A stretch of 64,000 nucleotides of DNA from contig CM065710.1 of assembly GCA_017654935.2 (NCBI GenBank), forward strand, positions 28,180,104-28,244,103, read 5' to 3'. The DNA comes from Phymorhynchus buccinoides. Taxonomy: Eukaryota; Mollusca; Gastropoda; Neogastropoda; Raphitomidae. Under the pieces are notes generated by a model that searched no databases, had not been told where the DNA came from, and saw only the letters and a list, made by a program, of their open reading frames with translations. The translations under genes and the position numbers were made by a program. Below, in pieces: positions 12,235 through 22,987 of this stretch (positions are counted from its first letter, which is position 1; every line of letters begins with the position of its first letter).

Positions 12235-12480
12235 ATTGCTTGCTCAGTTTCCTGTCAATTCATGAGCGCAGATGCATTATTCTCCGTTATGCACCTTTTA
12301 AAACAAATATGGTTAGACCAAACACAAAACTTCCAGAAGGTAGAGGAACTATTTGTACAAAAGCCCTACTCGCCTCCCTCTTCTCCTTCCTAGCCACCCC
12401 TCCCCCTACCCCTCTCCCTTCTTCTAACCAAAGCAACCATAGAAGTTTCTAGGTGCAGTAAGTTAGCCTCGGCTTTCTGT
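12235..12480 (+). repeat. Dispersed repeat family X, partial copy 3
   Basis: Has CAGTTTCCTGTCAATTCATG and ACTTCCAGAAGGTAGAGGAA in family order, with the middle deleted. Confidence 0.5.
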
Positions 12481-12504
12481 TAGCACACGCACGTGTCTAA
12501 AAAT

Positions 12505-12800
12505 GAACCGTTTTGAAACTTCGGCAGTCTTCGTATCTTCCGAAGGTAGCTTCGGCAATTTTCGGGCGAAGCAGACGACCCAAATTTTGGATGAATTGCC
12601 TTCAAAATCAACTTCGGCAATCTTCGTGTTTTCCGAAGGTAGCTTCGGCAATTTTCGGGTGAAGCAGACACACCTTCAAAATAATGCCAACTGACACGTG
12701 AGAAACATTTTGCCTTCAAAATCAACTTTCAAAAGCAAAATTTTAAATCTGACATAGCGGAATAAATAGATGAAGTGTGTATCTTGACCTGCATGTTAAG
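12505..12800. repeat. Short tandem duplication and copy of the 12050-12145 segment
   Basis: GTAGCTTCGGCAATTTTCGG occurs twice about 100 bp apart. TTTTGCCTTCAAAATCAACT with GCGGAATAAATAGATGAAG matches 12070-12140, showing local duplication. Confidence 0.6.
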
Positions 12801-12849
12801 CAAAAGTCCGACATTTACGCGGTACTCGAGTTTTTAGCCTGAGAGCGCA

Positions 12850-12991
12850 TTATAATAATAATAATAATAATAATAATGATAATAATATGAAAATGAAACA
12901 AAAGAAACACCAACAAGCTAGTTAGTTGCTTAATAATAATAATAATAATATAATAATTATAATAATAATAATAATAATAATATTAATGCTG

Positions 12992-13020
<29 letters not shown>
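12850..13020. repeat. (AAT)n microsatellites
   Basis: Several AAT runs; they host the second CAGT-ended MITE. Confidence 0.95.
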
Positions 13021-13021
<1 letters not shown>

Positions 13022-13022
<1 letters not shown>

Positions 13023-13183
13023 AGTGGAACCACCCTTATAAGACCTCCCATTACAAGACCCCCTCCCACATACGACCTACTTCTCTGAGACATTGACCTT
13101 CTTTGTCAATATTTAAATTACCTCCCTTTATAAGACCTCATTTTGGATGATTTTTTTAAGGTCTTATAAGGGAGCTTCTAATG
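13022..13183. mobile_element. CAGT-ended MITE (Tc1/mariner-pogo type), copy 2
   Basis: Begins CAGTGGAACCACCCTTATAA and ends GTCTTATAAGGGAGCTTCTAATG, with TA on both sides (13020-13021, 13184-13185). Internal blocks such as CCTCCCATTA and TTCTCTGAGACA match copy 1. Confidence 0.72.
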
Positions 13184-13194
13184 TATACGTAATA

Positions 13195-13287
<93 letters not shown>

Positions 13288-13315
13288 ATAATAATAATAA
13301 TAATAATGCATGTTA
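13195..13315. repeat. (ATG)n(CTA)n(ATA)n microsatellite
   Basis: Three successive trinucleotide runs. The Met/Leu/Ile-rich open frame over them is not a gene. Confidence 0.97.
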
Positions 13316-13363
13316 TTAATACTACAGGCAACAATAGCAGTCAGGATTCCTACATAGCTGTCC

Positions 13364-15118
13364 ACCTCAAATCAATGGAGGATCACGAGGCTCTGCATCT
13401 CGCTCCCCCTCAGTCAAAAAAATATCCAGAAAAGCAAACCATAGCTCAATGCTCATCAAACGAAGAAGTCCAAATCACAGAACAGGAGGATATGAAACAA
13501 ACAGAACCCGCGTCAATCTGGGGGCCTGTCCCAAGAGACGACCCCCAGGTGGACGAAAACAATCAGTTCCAGGAGCAGTCTAAACCAAGGGTTCAAATCC
13601 CCAGAAAAGTAGACCAGAAAAACTTTGCTCCACCTACTTTCTTGAAACACCCGATCATCTTGGAAGATTTAGGGACAGGCCCGGGGCAACGTTCCGAGCA
13701 TTGGGGCCCACCACCAGCTTCTAAATGTGGAAACAGACCATAGGGCCAATCGTCAGTCAGCGGCCGCTGTCTGACAACCGCTGGCTGATCGGTTGTCGCT
13801 CAGAACAACAACAAAGTCAACTTCTAGCCCAAAAACAAATAGCCGGCTTTGAAATAAAATGTAGGATTTCCACAGCCACCACTGAGGGAGTGATAAAAAG
13901 GAATTTCAACAGCAGAAGATGTCAAGAATATGTTGCCCCATATCCCTAAAGCCCAAAGTGCCACTCGCTTGAAGAACAGAGATGGCACAGAATCTAGAGC
14001 AGTTAAAATTACTTTTAACTTACCGTTACTCCCAGCATACGTCAAGATTGACGCTGAAGAGTTTAAAGTGCACGTCTTTGTCGCACCAGTAAGAAGATGC
14101 AGAAAGTGTGCTCGCACTGGGCACTCCCAAGACCAGTGTAGGTCGAAAAAAGAGACCTGCACCCGATGTGCCCAGAGTGGGCACTCTGTCCAAAACTGCA
14201 CAACAACTAAAGTGAAATGTGTAAATTGTGGCGGAGGCCATTCGGCAGCCTACATGGGCTGTCCTCAACATCAAACTAGACTCAGGGCAAATAAAATAAG
14301 GGCGGGAGCGTTCGTCCCTTATGCAGAGGCCCTCAGAAGAGCCAAACTAGAGTTGGAAAAAGAAAACAAACAAAAACTAAACCGTAGACCTCCTCACTCT
14401 CCACAGCCATCAATTGATCCATCTTGGAGAACGGAAGAAACATTCCATCCATCACCTCAGGGCAGCTACGCTGCAGCTCTCAAATCTAAAAGCCAAAAAC
14501 AAAACTCCTATTCAGCTTCAAAACAAGCAGTCAGAAACGGAAGCAAATCAGACTAACCCAGAACAACCAAAAAATAAAATTAGGACAAACAGGCTGACTA
14601 GCGCTAGAGCAGCAGTACTCAAACTTCAGGCTAATGCCCTCAAAACTTCCCTCATGAAATCTGCAACAGAAAAAAGAATCCAGGTGGTAGTGGCAGATCA
14701 AATTCAAAAACAGACCCAAGTTATGCTTTCGTCAGTTAAAAGTTACATGGAAAAAATGATGGAAACATACGAAAAGAAACTTAGGGATCAACAACCACCC
14801 ATTCAACCCCCTCAGCCTCAAACTAAAACCATTGATCTAAATCTCAAACAGTACGAAATTTCAGCTTCTCAAAAAACAGCCAGCAAGCAGATCATGACGG
14901 AAGTCTTGATCAACTTAGCCAAAGCCAGAACTACGAACAAGCCAGACATCCTTCTCGAGGGCCTAGCTTCCCTGTTCCCCGAAGTAGGAAACGAGCCCCC
15001 AGTTCTCATGTCTCAGGGCAGCAGTCTGTTTGGACTGGCCACATTAGCTTGTGGCCCAAGCGAGGGCCCCCGGCCTACAAGAACCATCTTGTCATCTAAA
15101 ACTAAATTAAATCTCTAA
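13364..15118 (+). pseudogene. LINE ORF1 (gag-like, CCHC zinc knuckles), frameshifted
   Basis: Nucleic-acid-binding ORF1 protein of an I/Jockey-type LINE. Three consecutive knuckles are visible at about 14098-14270: CRKCARTGHSQDQC, CTRCAQSGHSVQNC and a variant CVNCGGGHSAAYMGC. Upstream is a proline/glutamine-rich region, downstream a lysine-rich, possibly coiled segment ending at a stop near 15118. The coding frame shifts at about 13740, 13940 and 14540, so it is dead as it stands. Confidence 0.8.
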
Positions 15119-15121
15119 GTA

Positions 15122-15640
15122 ATGGACAGTTCTTTTTTAGTACCACCGACCAAACCAAAATCAACTGAAACTTCCCCCTTGTCAGTCAAACACTCAGCCC
15201 TGAATATTTTACAATGGAATTGTAGAGCTATCTCGACAACAAAAGACTATTTAATATGTTTTTGGGCAACAAATTCAACTCAATTTCATATTCTTTGTTT
15301 GCAATCCCTAAATGTTGATTACTTGTCTCTGCCCCGTATAGACGGTTGTTGTTATCCACCAGGGACCAGTAAAACAGTAGGATTTTTTAAAACAGCAACA
15401 TACGTAAACACAAATTTATTTCATACTAAAACAACCTCCCCAATTAATAATATTGAAACAACTCTGTATTCTAATATGATTCAGATAACTGTAAACGACA
15501 AACCAACAAACGTTTTGAATATTATGCCCAAGGTTATAATAAAGTCCCTACAATGAACTGGTTAGCATCACTATCCCCCTCCTGTTCCTGGGTGGTGGTG
15601 GGGGACTTCAATGCCCGCCACACCTCCTGGGTTTTAAGAC
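15122..15640 (+). pseudogene. LINE ORF2 start: APE-type endonuclease, truncated
   Basis: Opens four bases after the ORF1 stop. Motifs LNILQWNCRAI near the start and GDFNARHTSW at about 15602-15631 are the first and a central catalytic block of APE endonucleases of LINEs. A frameshift lies near 15520. The RT that should follow is missing. Confidence 0.78.
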
Positions 15641-16080
15641 CTACAATTTAGACTTTATTCAAGTCAAACATCACGGATTTTAAACTTTTAACCCTTTTTC
15701 TGTAATAAAGATTGTTTATATATATTGTTCATATCTAAAGACCTTTTTCGATTTTTAAACACTAGTTGATTTTTTTTTTAAAGTGGTCCTGGAAATTTTA
15801 ATTCTTATATAGCTCTTGGAGTCAGTATCGAAAGCAATTTTAATTGTAACATTTTAAAACAAAAGTAGAGTTATAAGTTATAGCAGTCCTGGTGCGGGCC
15901 ATGGCAACTAACTAAGGTCTTGACCTACTAATCAAGACAAAACTAAAATATAAAGAATAAAAACTTTAACTTTATTTAAAGAAAGACTTAAAATTAACTT
16001 TATCGAAAGAAAAACTTACATTTTTTCCCTCCCCTCCCCCATCATCCAACATCTAATTGTTTTTTAGTAATGTCCCATAT
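15640..16080. other. AT-rich tail region of the LINE
   Basis: AT-rich, no open frame, between the lost endonuclease and the element's 3' end. Probably 3' untranslated sequence or filler at the deletion. Confidence 0.5.
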
Positions 16081-16114
16081 GGCTTCGGCCGGGAGGATGT
16101 AAAACAAAAATTTC

Positions 16115-16915
16115 CATAGCTGTCCTGAACTGTACAGAACACAGCACCACAAATAGAATCAGTCCTGAATGTCCTGAACTGTACAGAACATAGCACCACA
16201 AACAACAGAATCAGTCAGGGTTCTGTCATGAACTGTACAGAACATAGCACCACAAACAACAGAATCAGTCAGGGTTCTGTCATGAACTGTACAGAATACA
16301 GCACCACAAACAACAGAATCAGTCAGGGTTCTGTCCTGAACTGTACAGAACACAACACCACAAACAACAGAATCAGTCAGGGTTCTGTCCTGAACTGAAC
16401 AGAACACAGCACCACAAACAACAGAATCAGTCAGGGTTCTGTCATGAACTGTACAGAACACAGCACCACAAACAACAGAATCAGTCAGGGTTCTGTCCTG
16501 AACTGTACAGAACACAGCACCACAAACAACAGAATCAGTCAGGATTCCCACAAACAGAATCAGTCAGGGTTCTTACGTAGCTGTCCTGAACTGTACGGAA
16601 CATATCACCACAAACAACAGAATCAGTCAGGGTTCCTACATAACTGTCCTGAACTGAACAGAACATATCACCACAAACAACAGAATCAGTCAGGGTTCTG
16701 TCCTGAACTGTACAGAACACAGCACCACAAACAACAGAATCAGTCAGGGTTCTGTCCTGAACTGTACAGAACACAGCACCACAAACAACAGAATCAGTCA
16801 GGGTTCTGTCCTGAACTGTACAGAACACAGCACCACAAACAACAGAATCAGTCAGGGTTCTGTCCTGAGCTGTACAGAACACAGCACCCCAAACAACAGA
16901 ATCAATAAGTTTCCA
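16115..16915. repeat. About 54-bp minisatellite, roughly 14 units
   Basis: Unit CCTGAACTGTACAGAACACA plus GCACCACAAACAACAGAATC plus AGTCAGGGTTCTGT. A partial unit lies left of the LINE at 13325-13363, so the array predates the insertion. Long frames on both strands come from its length being near a multiple of three. Confidence 0.93.
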
Positions 16916-16994
16916 AGATTCTGTTAACTAAAATGGTCGGGTTAAGTAGAATAATTTCGTTTGGCAAAGTGGTTTGCACAACACTTTTCCCATT

Positions 16995-18255
16995 TCAGAT
17001 TCTTCTTTTAGTGATTGACATTTGATGATTTAATGTCAATAGCTACATTGTCATGATGATGTGGGGGATAATGAAAAAAGAGGATTCTTCTAGTAATTGA
17101 CAAATTGATGATTTAATGTCAATAGCTACATAGCCATCATGATGTGGGGGTGTAATAAAAAGAAAGGATTCTTCTAGTAATTGACAAATTGATGATTTAA
17201 TGTCAATAGCTACATAGTCATGATGATGTGAGGGATAATGAAAAAAGAGGATTCTTTTAGTAATTGACAAATTGATGATTTAATGTCAATAGCTACATAG
17301 CCATCATGATGTGGGGGTGTAATAAAAAGAAAGGATTCTTCTAGTAATTGACAAATTGATGATTTAATGTCAATAGCTACATAGCCATCATGATGTGGGG
17401 GGTAATGAAAAAAGAGGACTCTTTTAGTAATTGACAAATTGATGATTTAATGTCAATAGCTACATAGCCATCATGATGTGGGGGTGTAATAAAAAGAAAG
17501 GACTCTTCTAGTAATTGACAAATTGATGATTTAATGTCAATAGCTACATAGCCATCATGATGTGGGGGGTAATGAAAAAAGAGGACTCTTTTAGTAATTG
17601 ACAAATTGATGATTTAATGTCAATAGCTACATAGCCATCATGATGTGGGGGTGTAATAAAAAGAAAGGATTCTTTTAGTAATTGACAAATTGATGATTTA
17701 ATGTCAATAGCTACATAGCCATCATGATGTGGAGGTGTAATAAAAAAAAAGAGGATTCTTTTAGTGATTGACAAATTGATGATTTAATGCCAATAGCTAC
17801 ATAGCCATCATGATGTGGGGGTGTAATAAAAAGAAAGGATTCTTCTAGTAATTGACAAATTGATGATTTAATGTCAATAGCTACATAGCCATCATGATGT
17901 GGGGGTGTAATAAAAAGAGGATTCTTCTAGTAATTGACAAATTGATGATTTAATGTCAATAGCTACATAGTCATGATGATGTGAGGGATAATGAAAAAAG
18001 AGGATTCTTTTAGTAATTGACAAATTGATGATTTAATGTCAATAGCTACATAGCCATCATGATGTGGGGGTGTAATGAAAAAAGAGGACTCTTTTAGTAA
18101 TTGACAAATTGATGATTTAATGTCAATAGCTACATAGCCATCATGATGTGGGGGCGTAATGAAAAAAGAGGACTCTTTTAGTAATTGACAAATTGATGAT
18201 TTAATGCCAATAGCTATCATTTTATGGGGGTGTAATGAAAAAAAGGGACTCTTTT
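16995..18255. repeat. 84-bp satellite, about 15 units with a two-unit higher order
   Basis: Unit contains AGTAATTGACAAATTGATGA, TTTAATGTCAATAGCTACAT and AGCCATCATGATGTGGGGG. Alternate units differ in the AATGAAAAAAGAGG / AATAAAAAGAAAGG end, giving a 167-bp period. Confidence 0.93.
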
Positions 18256-18363
18256 ACTTTTAGTAGAAAATAAGGAGAAGAGACTGACTACATCTCTCCT
18301 GAATACATAACAGGGGTGTTCTCGATACTGGGGTGCCCGTTAGGCAGGCTGGACTGTACCTTT

Positions 18364-18396
<33 letters not shown>

Positions 18397-18489
18397 CAAT
18401 ACAATCTTGATGGTTTTATGCGTGTCTTAGGTCACAACAGCTAGCATACTTGCATAATATACTGTACTTCACATTGTGGAAATACTCAC

Positions 18490-18576
18490 AACAAATTCCC
18501 TCCTTACACGACGTGCCGGGGGTGCAAGGGTCCCCACCAGCATCGTCTCGATCACAGTTAAAGCCAGTATTGATGA
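18490..18576 (-). CDS. Exon: 4-Cys half-EB module 12
   Basis: 29 codons, phase 1-1, acceptor TTCTTTTCAG, donor GTGAGT. Opens xINTGFNC; spacing C-x9-C-x5-C-x4-C. Confidence 0.75.
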
Positions 18577-18649
18577 CTGAAAAGAAAAGAACAACAAAAT
18601 CATTTCAAGGACAGATCATTACACAGCCAAACCTATGAGTATCTAGAGA

Positions 18650-19095
18650 ACTTTTTTCCTACTTCAGTTTTTCCCCAAATTATGGGACACCTATTGTTTT
18701 TAAACGAGGAATGTACAAGACTTCGTAAGTTGGGAGTAAGAAAAATGGGGGAAAAGTTATAATGATGTCAAAAATACTAAGTCATGCAAAAGGTTGGCCT
18801 TATAGGTGCAATGCATAAAGCACTTTGGTAAAGCTATGATTGAGCAGTTTCCTGTGGTTCACAGATTGGCAGTTGTTTACTTTTGTGCACATTAATTAGC
18901 CGCATTCTTTAAGCTGAAGTAGTATAAGGGCATTTGGTCAAGGTGCAGATCAACACCCCTCTTTCGATTTCTCTGCTCTCCCCGCATTTTTCAGACTTGC
19001 CTTTCTTAGCCAATATCAAGCTGTATTTTATGAACATTTTGAGCTAGTTATCTTTGTTGAATAATTATTCTCAGTAATAATAAAGTCTGTTATTT
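18650..19095. other. Intron segment without recognised features
   Basis: No repeat, RNA or coding signature that I can name. Confidence 0.5.
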
Positions 19096-19320
19096 GATAT
19101 GTAGCGCAATGCACGGAACAGGTTCAGCAGGGCAATCAAACAGCTACCACTCACCCTTTAGCAAGCATATACAGGGGGAGTGGCAGGTTCAGCAGGGCAA
19201 TCAGATACCCACAACTTATCCTTTAATATGCTTGTCCTGAGGAGAGTGGCATGTTCAGCAGGGCTACCACTCACCCTTTAGCATAACTGTCGAAGGAGGA
19301 GTGGCAGGTTTAACATCTGG
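19095..19320. repeat. About 75-bp tandem repeat, 3 units
   Basis: GGTTCAGCAGGGCAATCA and ACCACTCACCCTTTAGCA with AGGGGGAGTGGCA recur three times, the last diverged. Confidence 0.8.
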
Positions 19321-19414
19321 CATCAGTCACACTACTACTGTGAGTTGTGTAAGCAATCAGCCAGTACGTGATCAGTATTTCCGTAAGCTAAAGAGACAGA
19401 CTACATACGATACG

Positions 19415-19715
19415 ATCCGACTGTGACGATGTCTGTGAGTCATGATTCACGTGAAATACTTCCCTCTAAAAATTAATTCTACTGTTTACGTTCAATATAC
19501 CCGTGTAGACCCCCAAATGCACGAATTACATAAAATGTCAGATACAAAAATATACAAATAATTTCATCAGATTCATGTATGTATGGGGGGAGGGGGGGTG
19601 GGGGCTACACAATAATTATGGTAAATACAGCTAGGATAGGATTTCATCCGATCAGATTCATTTAGACAGTAGGATTTCACGAGAATCATGCCTCACAAGT
19701 ATGTCGCAGTCGGAT
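19415..19715. mobile_element. Foldback MITE with about 40-bp terminal inverted repeats
   Basis: ATCCGACTGTGACGATGTCT at the left end and its imperfect reverse complement ending GTATGTCGCAGTCGGAT at the right; GTGAGTCATGATTCACGTGA pairs with the matching inner arm. No transposase. Confidence 0.65.
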
Positions 19716-19774
19716 GTCATCGCATGCAGTGTTGTGTCTGCCCTTTTAAGTGATATTGTTTTGCTATCACCAAA

Positions 19775-20030
19775 AAGCCTGAATATACAAAGAGCTCGCA
19801 CTCCGCAGCTGACTGAAGCCCGTTCTTTTTTTTGTTACTCCCACCCTTTCACCTACACTACAGCTGGGGATCACTGTGATCATTGTCACTCAATGCCTAC
19901 AACAACATTTAAGACTTCCCACCTTCAATTTTTTGTTGTTTTTACTTTCGAGAATGGAAGTGTGACAAAGTTGGCTCCCTTCTTTGCAAGGTTTGTAGGC
20001 TGCGAAGTTATCACTAGCTTTGTAACATTA
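19775..20030. repeat. Dispersed repeat family Y, copy 1
   Basis: GAATATACAAAGAGCTCGCA, GCAGCTGACTGAAGCCC, CTACACTACAGCTGGGGATC and TTTGCAAGGTTTGTAGGCTG recur in the same order at 37445-37665. Confidence 0.75.
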
Positions 20031-20215
20031 AGGCCGTGTACACACATAAGCGGACATTCCATGCTGAAACCCGTGCGCAGTGCATAAATAAGTGAAACAA
20101 AGAAGGGCAAAGATTTGCGCACGTATCCGAATTTCCCCTTTTTGTGTAAACTTTTATCCTTTGTCCACTTACTTAGGGTTTTCCGTACGGAACGTCTAAT
20201 GTGAACCCGGCCTTA
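20030..20215. mobile_element. Candidate MITE with GGCCGTGT-type inverted ends
   Basis: Begins AAGGCCGTGTACACACATAA and ends AATGTGAACCCGGCCTTA; inner arms include CCGTGCGCAGTGCATAAATA. Target duplication is not clean. A related sequence lies at 50745-50940. Confidence 0.5.
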
Positions 20216-20239
20216 GGCTTTTTGCTGAACATTACTCAC

Positions 20240-20386
20240 CACATTTCAGGTTCTGGGGACTGGCGGTGTATTTGGCAGGGCAGCGACAGGTGTTGTTGAC
20301 ACTACACAAGGCCAGCTCATCCTGGCAGCCGGTTTCGTTCCCTACGCGAGGGCCACACGCGCCTCCAACATTCTCTGCTTTGGGAC
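20240..20386 (-). CDS. Exon: 6-Cys EB-like module, type B, pair 2
   Basis: 49 codons, phase 1-1, acceptor TATATAATAG, donor GTGAGT. Nine residues precede the first cysteine. Spacing C-x9-C-x6-C-x5-C-x-C-x12-C with CRC, keeping the type-B x6 and x12 signature. Two potential N-glycosylation sites (NET, NNT). Confidence 0.8.
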
Positions 20387-21315
20387 CTATTATATAACAA
20401 ATATATATAGCATTCAAAACAATAGAAAAAAACAACAAGTGGGAGGAGTGTGATTAAAATTTATTTGGCAAATATTTTGGGCTATGCTGCCCTTTGACGA
20501 TGCCTTTTAAAAATGTCTTTTTGTCCCTATGTCTTTGGAGGCGAACATTAAAAATCAAAACCAGTAGACATAGGAAAAAACCCAAAAACAAAACTGAAAC
20601 AGACTGCAACGTCACTGGAACATACAACAAACAAACAACTACACAACAAGTGTAAAGTGACTGTTGCCTTTTAAATGTGACTCTTTCTGGCAGAAGGAGA
20701 CGGCAATAGTCGAAAAGCGCACAATATTGCTTTTTCCCAAACGCGCACAGCCATCAAAATGCGCACATATTTATGGTAGAAAGGACGGTCAAATTGGACG
20801 GAACAATAATTTATTGTGCGCATTTTGCCGTGCGCCTTTGGATAGTGTGCGCTTTTCGTGTGCCCCCATTTAAAATACACGAAGAATGATTCAAATTCAG
20901 ATATTAAAAAACTAGAATAAATTAAAAGCAAAACGATGGACATTGCATTGCACGTGCAAGAAACATAGGGCACAAGGCTCACCACTTCCACTACTCCCAT
21001 TCCCCACCCTCACCCTATCCCAGCCAGGGATATGTATAATTATATATATATACAACTAGAGATTAAAAAAAGAAAAACAAGCACACAGACATTCCCAATA
21101 TTTCGATGGTTTATCCACATCTTCCTCGGGGGACACTTTTCTTCAAATGAGCCAGGACTGGTAATATGCACACTCACAGAACCATTTTTGATTTCATTCC
21201 CCACGCAGTGCCAGTCCCCTCACATATGGCTGGTACCCACGTGTCGTCATATCCGGCCACAAGGAGCGCCATATTATGGGAGACCGCCATCTTAGTCATT
21301 AACTTTTTTTGAAAA

Positions 21316-21366
21316 ATGCCAGATCGATGCTGCGTATTTGGCTGTTCCAATTCGAAACTTATTTAA
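21316..21366 (+). pseudogene. THAP-domain N-terminus-like fragment
   Basis: ATG opens a 16-residue peptide MPDRCCVFGCSNSKLI then stop. The start, the C-x4-C and the following Asn match the first strand of THAP zinc fingers (MPxxCxxxGCxN). THAP domains occur in P-like transposases and cellular genes. Only the first fragment is present, so it is a remnant if real. Confidence 0.35.
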
Positions 21367-21498
21367 ACTGTATTTATAACATCTGGATGTTTTCTTTACA
21401 CATTTAGATAACATTTTCACTTTGTTTACACACAAATAAGGACTAAGATGGCAACACTTCCGTTGGAAGGGTCGAGATGCGCACGCAGGTGAGGGGGA

Positions 21499-21501
<3 letters not shown>

Positions 21502-21555
<54 letters not shown>
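21502..21555. repeat. (AT)n microsatellite
   Basis: Pure TA/AT run of about 50 bases between the arms of the composite foldback. Confidence 0.97.
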
Positions 21556-21556
<1 letters not shown>

Positions 21557-22312
21557 TGTTTAAAACTGTTTGTGTCCCTATGTCTACTGATGTTATTTTA
21601 TTCACAAGAGACAAAACAAAACTACTGGATATTTCGGCGGATGCGCCTTTATCAACACAGACAAACAAGAAAACAGCAAACAGCAAATATATAGCAAAAG
21701 GAGCAAAAAGCAGGCAACAAAAGGAGCAAAAAATCAACAAGATCAAAATAAAACAACAACAATACTTCCCCATTTTTGTGTTTTTTATTTTGATATTGTT
21801 GGTGGGTTTTTTTTGCTCCTTTTGTTGCCTGCTTTTTTCTCCTTTTGCTATATTTGCTGTTTGCTGTTTCCTTGTTTGTCTATGTTGATAAAGGCGCATT
21901 CGCCGAAATATCCAGTATAATAGTAGTTTTGTTTTGTCTCTTGTGAATAAAATAACGTCACTGTACACTTGTGGTGTAGTTGTTTGTTTGTTGTATGTTC
22001 CAGTGACGTTGCAGTCTGCTTCAGTTTTGTTTTGGGTTTTTTTCCTATGTCTACTGGTTTTGATTTTTAATGTTCGCTTCCAAAGACATAGGGACAAAAA
22101 CGTTTTAAACAATTCTATTATTATTATTGCATTTCAAATGCTCTAACGCTTGAGTCCTGTAGGCTGGAGGGTGCCGGCAGTAAATGGAGATTTTTTTCAT
22201 ATCTATACATATAAGTGCTGCTGTTATTATCTTTTGTTGAATATATATAGGGGGGGGGGGGGGGGGGGCAAGATTATAATAAGATATAAAAAAAAAACAG
22301 CAACAGAAGAGT

Positions 22313-22435
22313 GGCACTTAGCTTGCGGCGTGGCGACGCGCTCTCCATCAAGGAGGGAGTAAACCGAATTCCACAGAGATAAGTCTCTGTGACTAGAATT
22401 ACCAAAATACCGCACACAAAATACCAAATACAAAA
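22313..22435 (+). repeat. SINE family Z tail, copy 1
   Basis: GTGGCGACGCGCTCTCC, CACAGAGATAAGTCTCTGTG and a (CCAAATA)-type end match the 3' part of the SINE at 53485-53912. Confidence 0.75.
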
Positions 22436-22922
22436 ACAAAACAGGCTGCTTGAATTTAACAGAAATAAGTCTTTGTGACAAGATTGAACAAAGGGAGAGA
22501 ACCGATCTCTTTCTAATTAATTCCCTTCCACCAAAGTTGATTACGATACCAATCACCTAGCAATGAGTGGATCAGAGCCCAAGGGGAGGCAAACAAAGCA
22601 TCCTCCTCAAAAAAGGATGTGCCAAGTTCGCCTTTATGACCCTTCACCCACACATTACACATCAACAATGGTGGAGAGGACGACTAGAATTACCAAACTA
22701 CCACACACAAAAATACCAAATACCCAAACCAAACAAATGGGCTGCTTATATGTTAGAAAAATGTTAACAATAGCACTCAAAGCAACCAAAAAACAAAACC
22801 AACCTAAGTTTACCTCTGAGCTTTCAGGGTCATCTCGCTCCCTTTGCCAGTGTCGTCTGCTGTGAGGTCACTGGCGGTTCAGTGCTTAAGACTGTAAGGT
22901 TGCTTTCAGTATATGAAATGGA

Positions 22923-22987
22923 AAATACCGGTACTAGAAATGGGAATGATGATATGGTCGACATCACCATTTCTAGTACCGGTATTT
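22923..22987. repeat. Perfect 21-bp inverted repeat hairpin
   Basis: AAATACCGGTACTAGAAATGG at 22923 is exactly complementary to the arm ending at 22987, separated by a 23-base loop. It directly abuts the 5' end of the RTE-like remnant. Confidence 0.85.

Larger units (their letters stand above)
13364..16114 (+). mobile_element. Gag-bearing non-LTR retrotransposon with 11-bp target duplication, internally deleted
   Basis: CATAGCTGTCC occurs directly before (13353-13363) and directly after (16115-16125) the element, a target-site duplication. It has an ORF1 with zinc knuckles, then the start of an apurinic-type endonuclease ORF2. After the endonuclease (about 15640) sequence turns AT-rich and no RT follows, but a GC-richer end (GGCTTCGGCCGGGAGGATGT) lies just before the right duplication. 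Most likely an I/Jockey-group LINE that lost its RT by internal deletion. Antisense to the host gene; inserted into a copy of the 54-bp minisatellite unit. Confidence 0.8.
20490..22110. repeat. Composite inverted-repeat region
   Basis: 20505-20656 is the inverted copy of 21965-22110 (GTCCCTATGTCTTTGGAGGCGA versus its complement at the far end, and the stretch around CAACGTCACTGGAACATAC). Nested inside, 21585-21755 folds back on 21795-21955. The inner arms carry GATAAAGGCGCATTCGCCGA, which resembles a decayed hammerhead-type core of Penelope-like elements. Confidence 0.7.

Noticed and set aside
13147..13743. 198-codon protein starting with poly-Met and poly-Leu
   Set aside because: A fusion of a trinucleotide microsatellite with the start of LINE ORF1. 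The LINE boundary is fixed by the target duplication at 13353-13363.
16115..18255. Regularly spaced repeats resembling a CRISPR array
   Set aside because: Directly abutting tandem units without unique spacers, in an animal-type genome: ordinary minisatellites.
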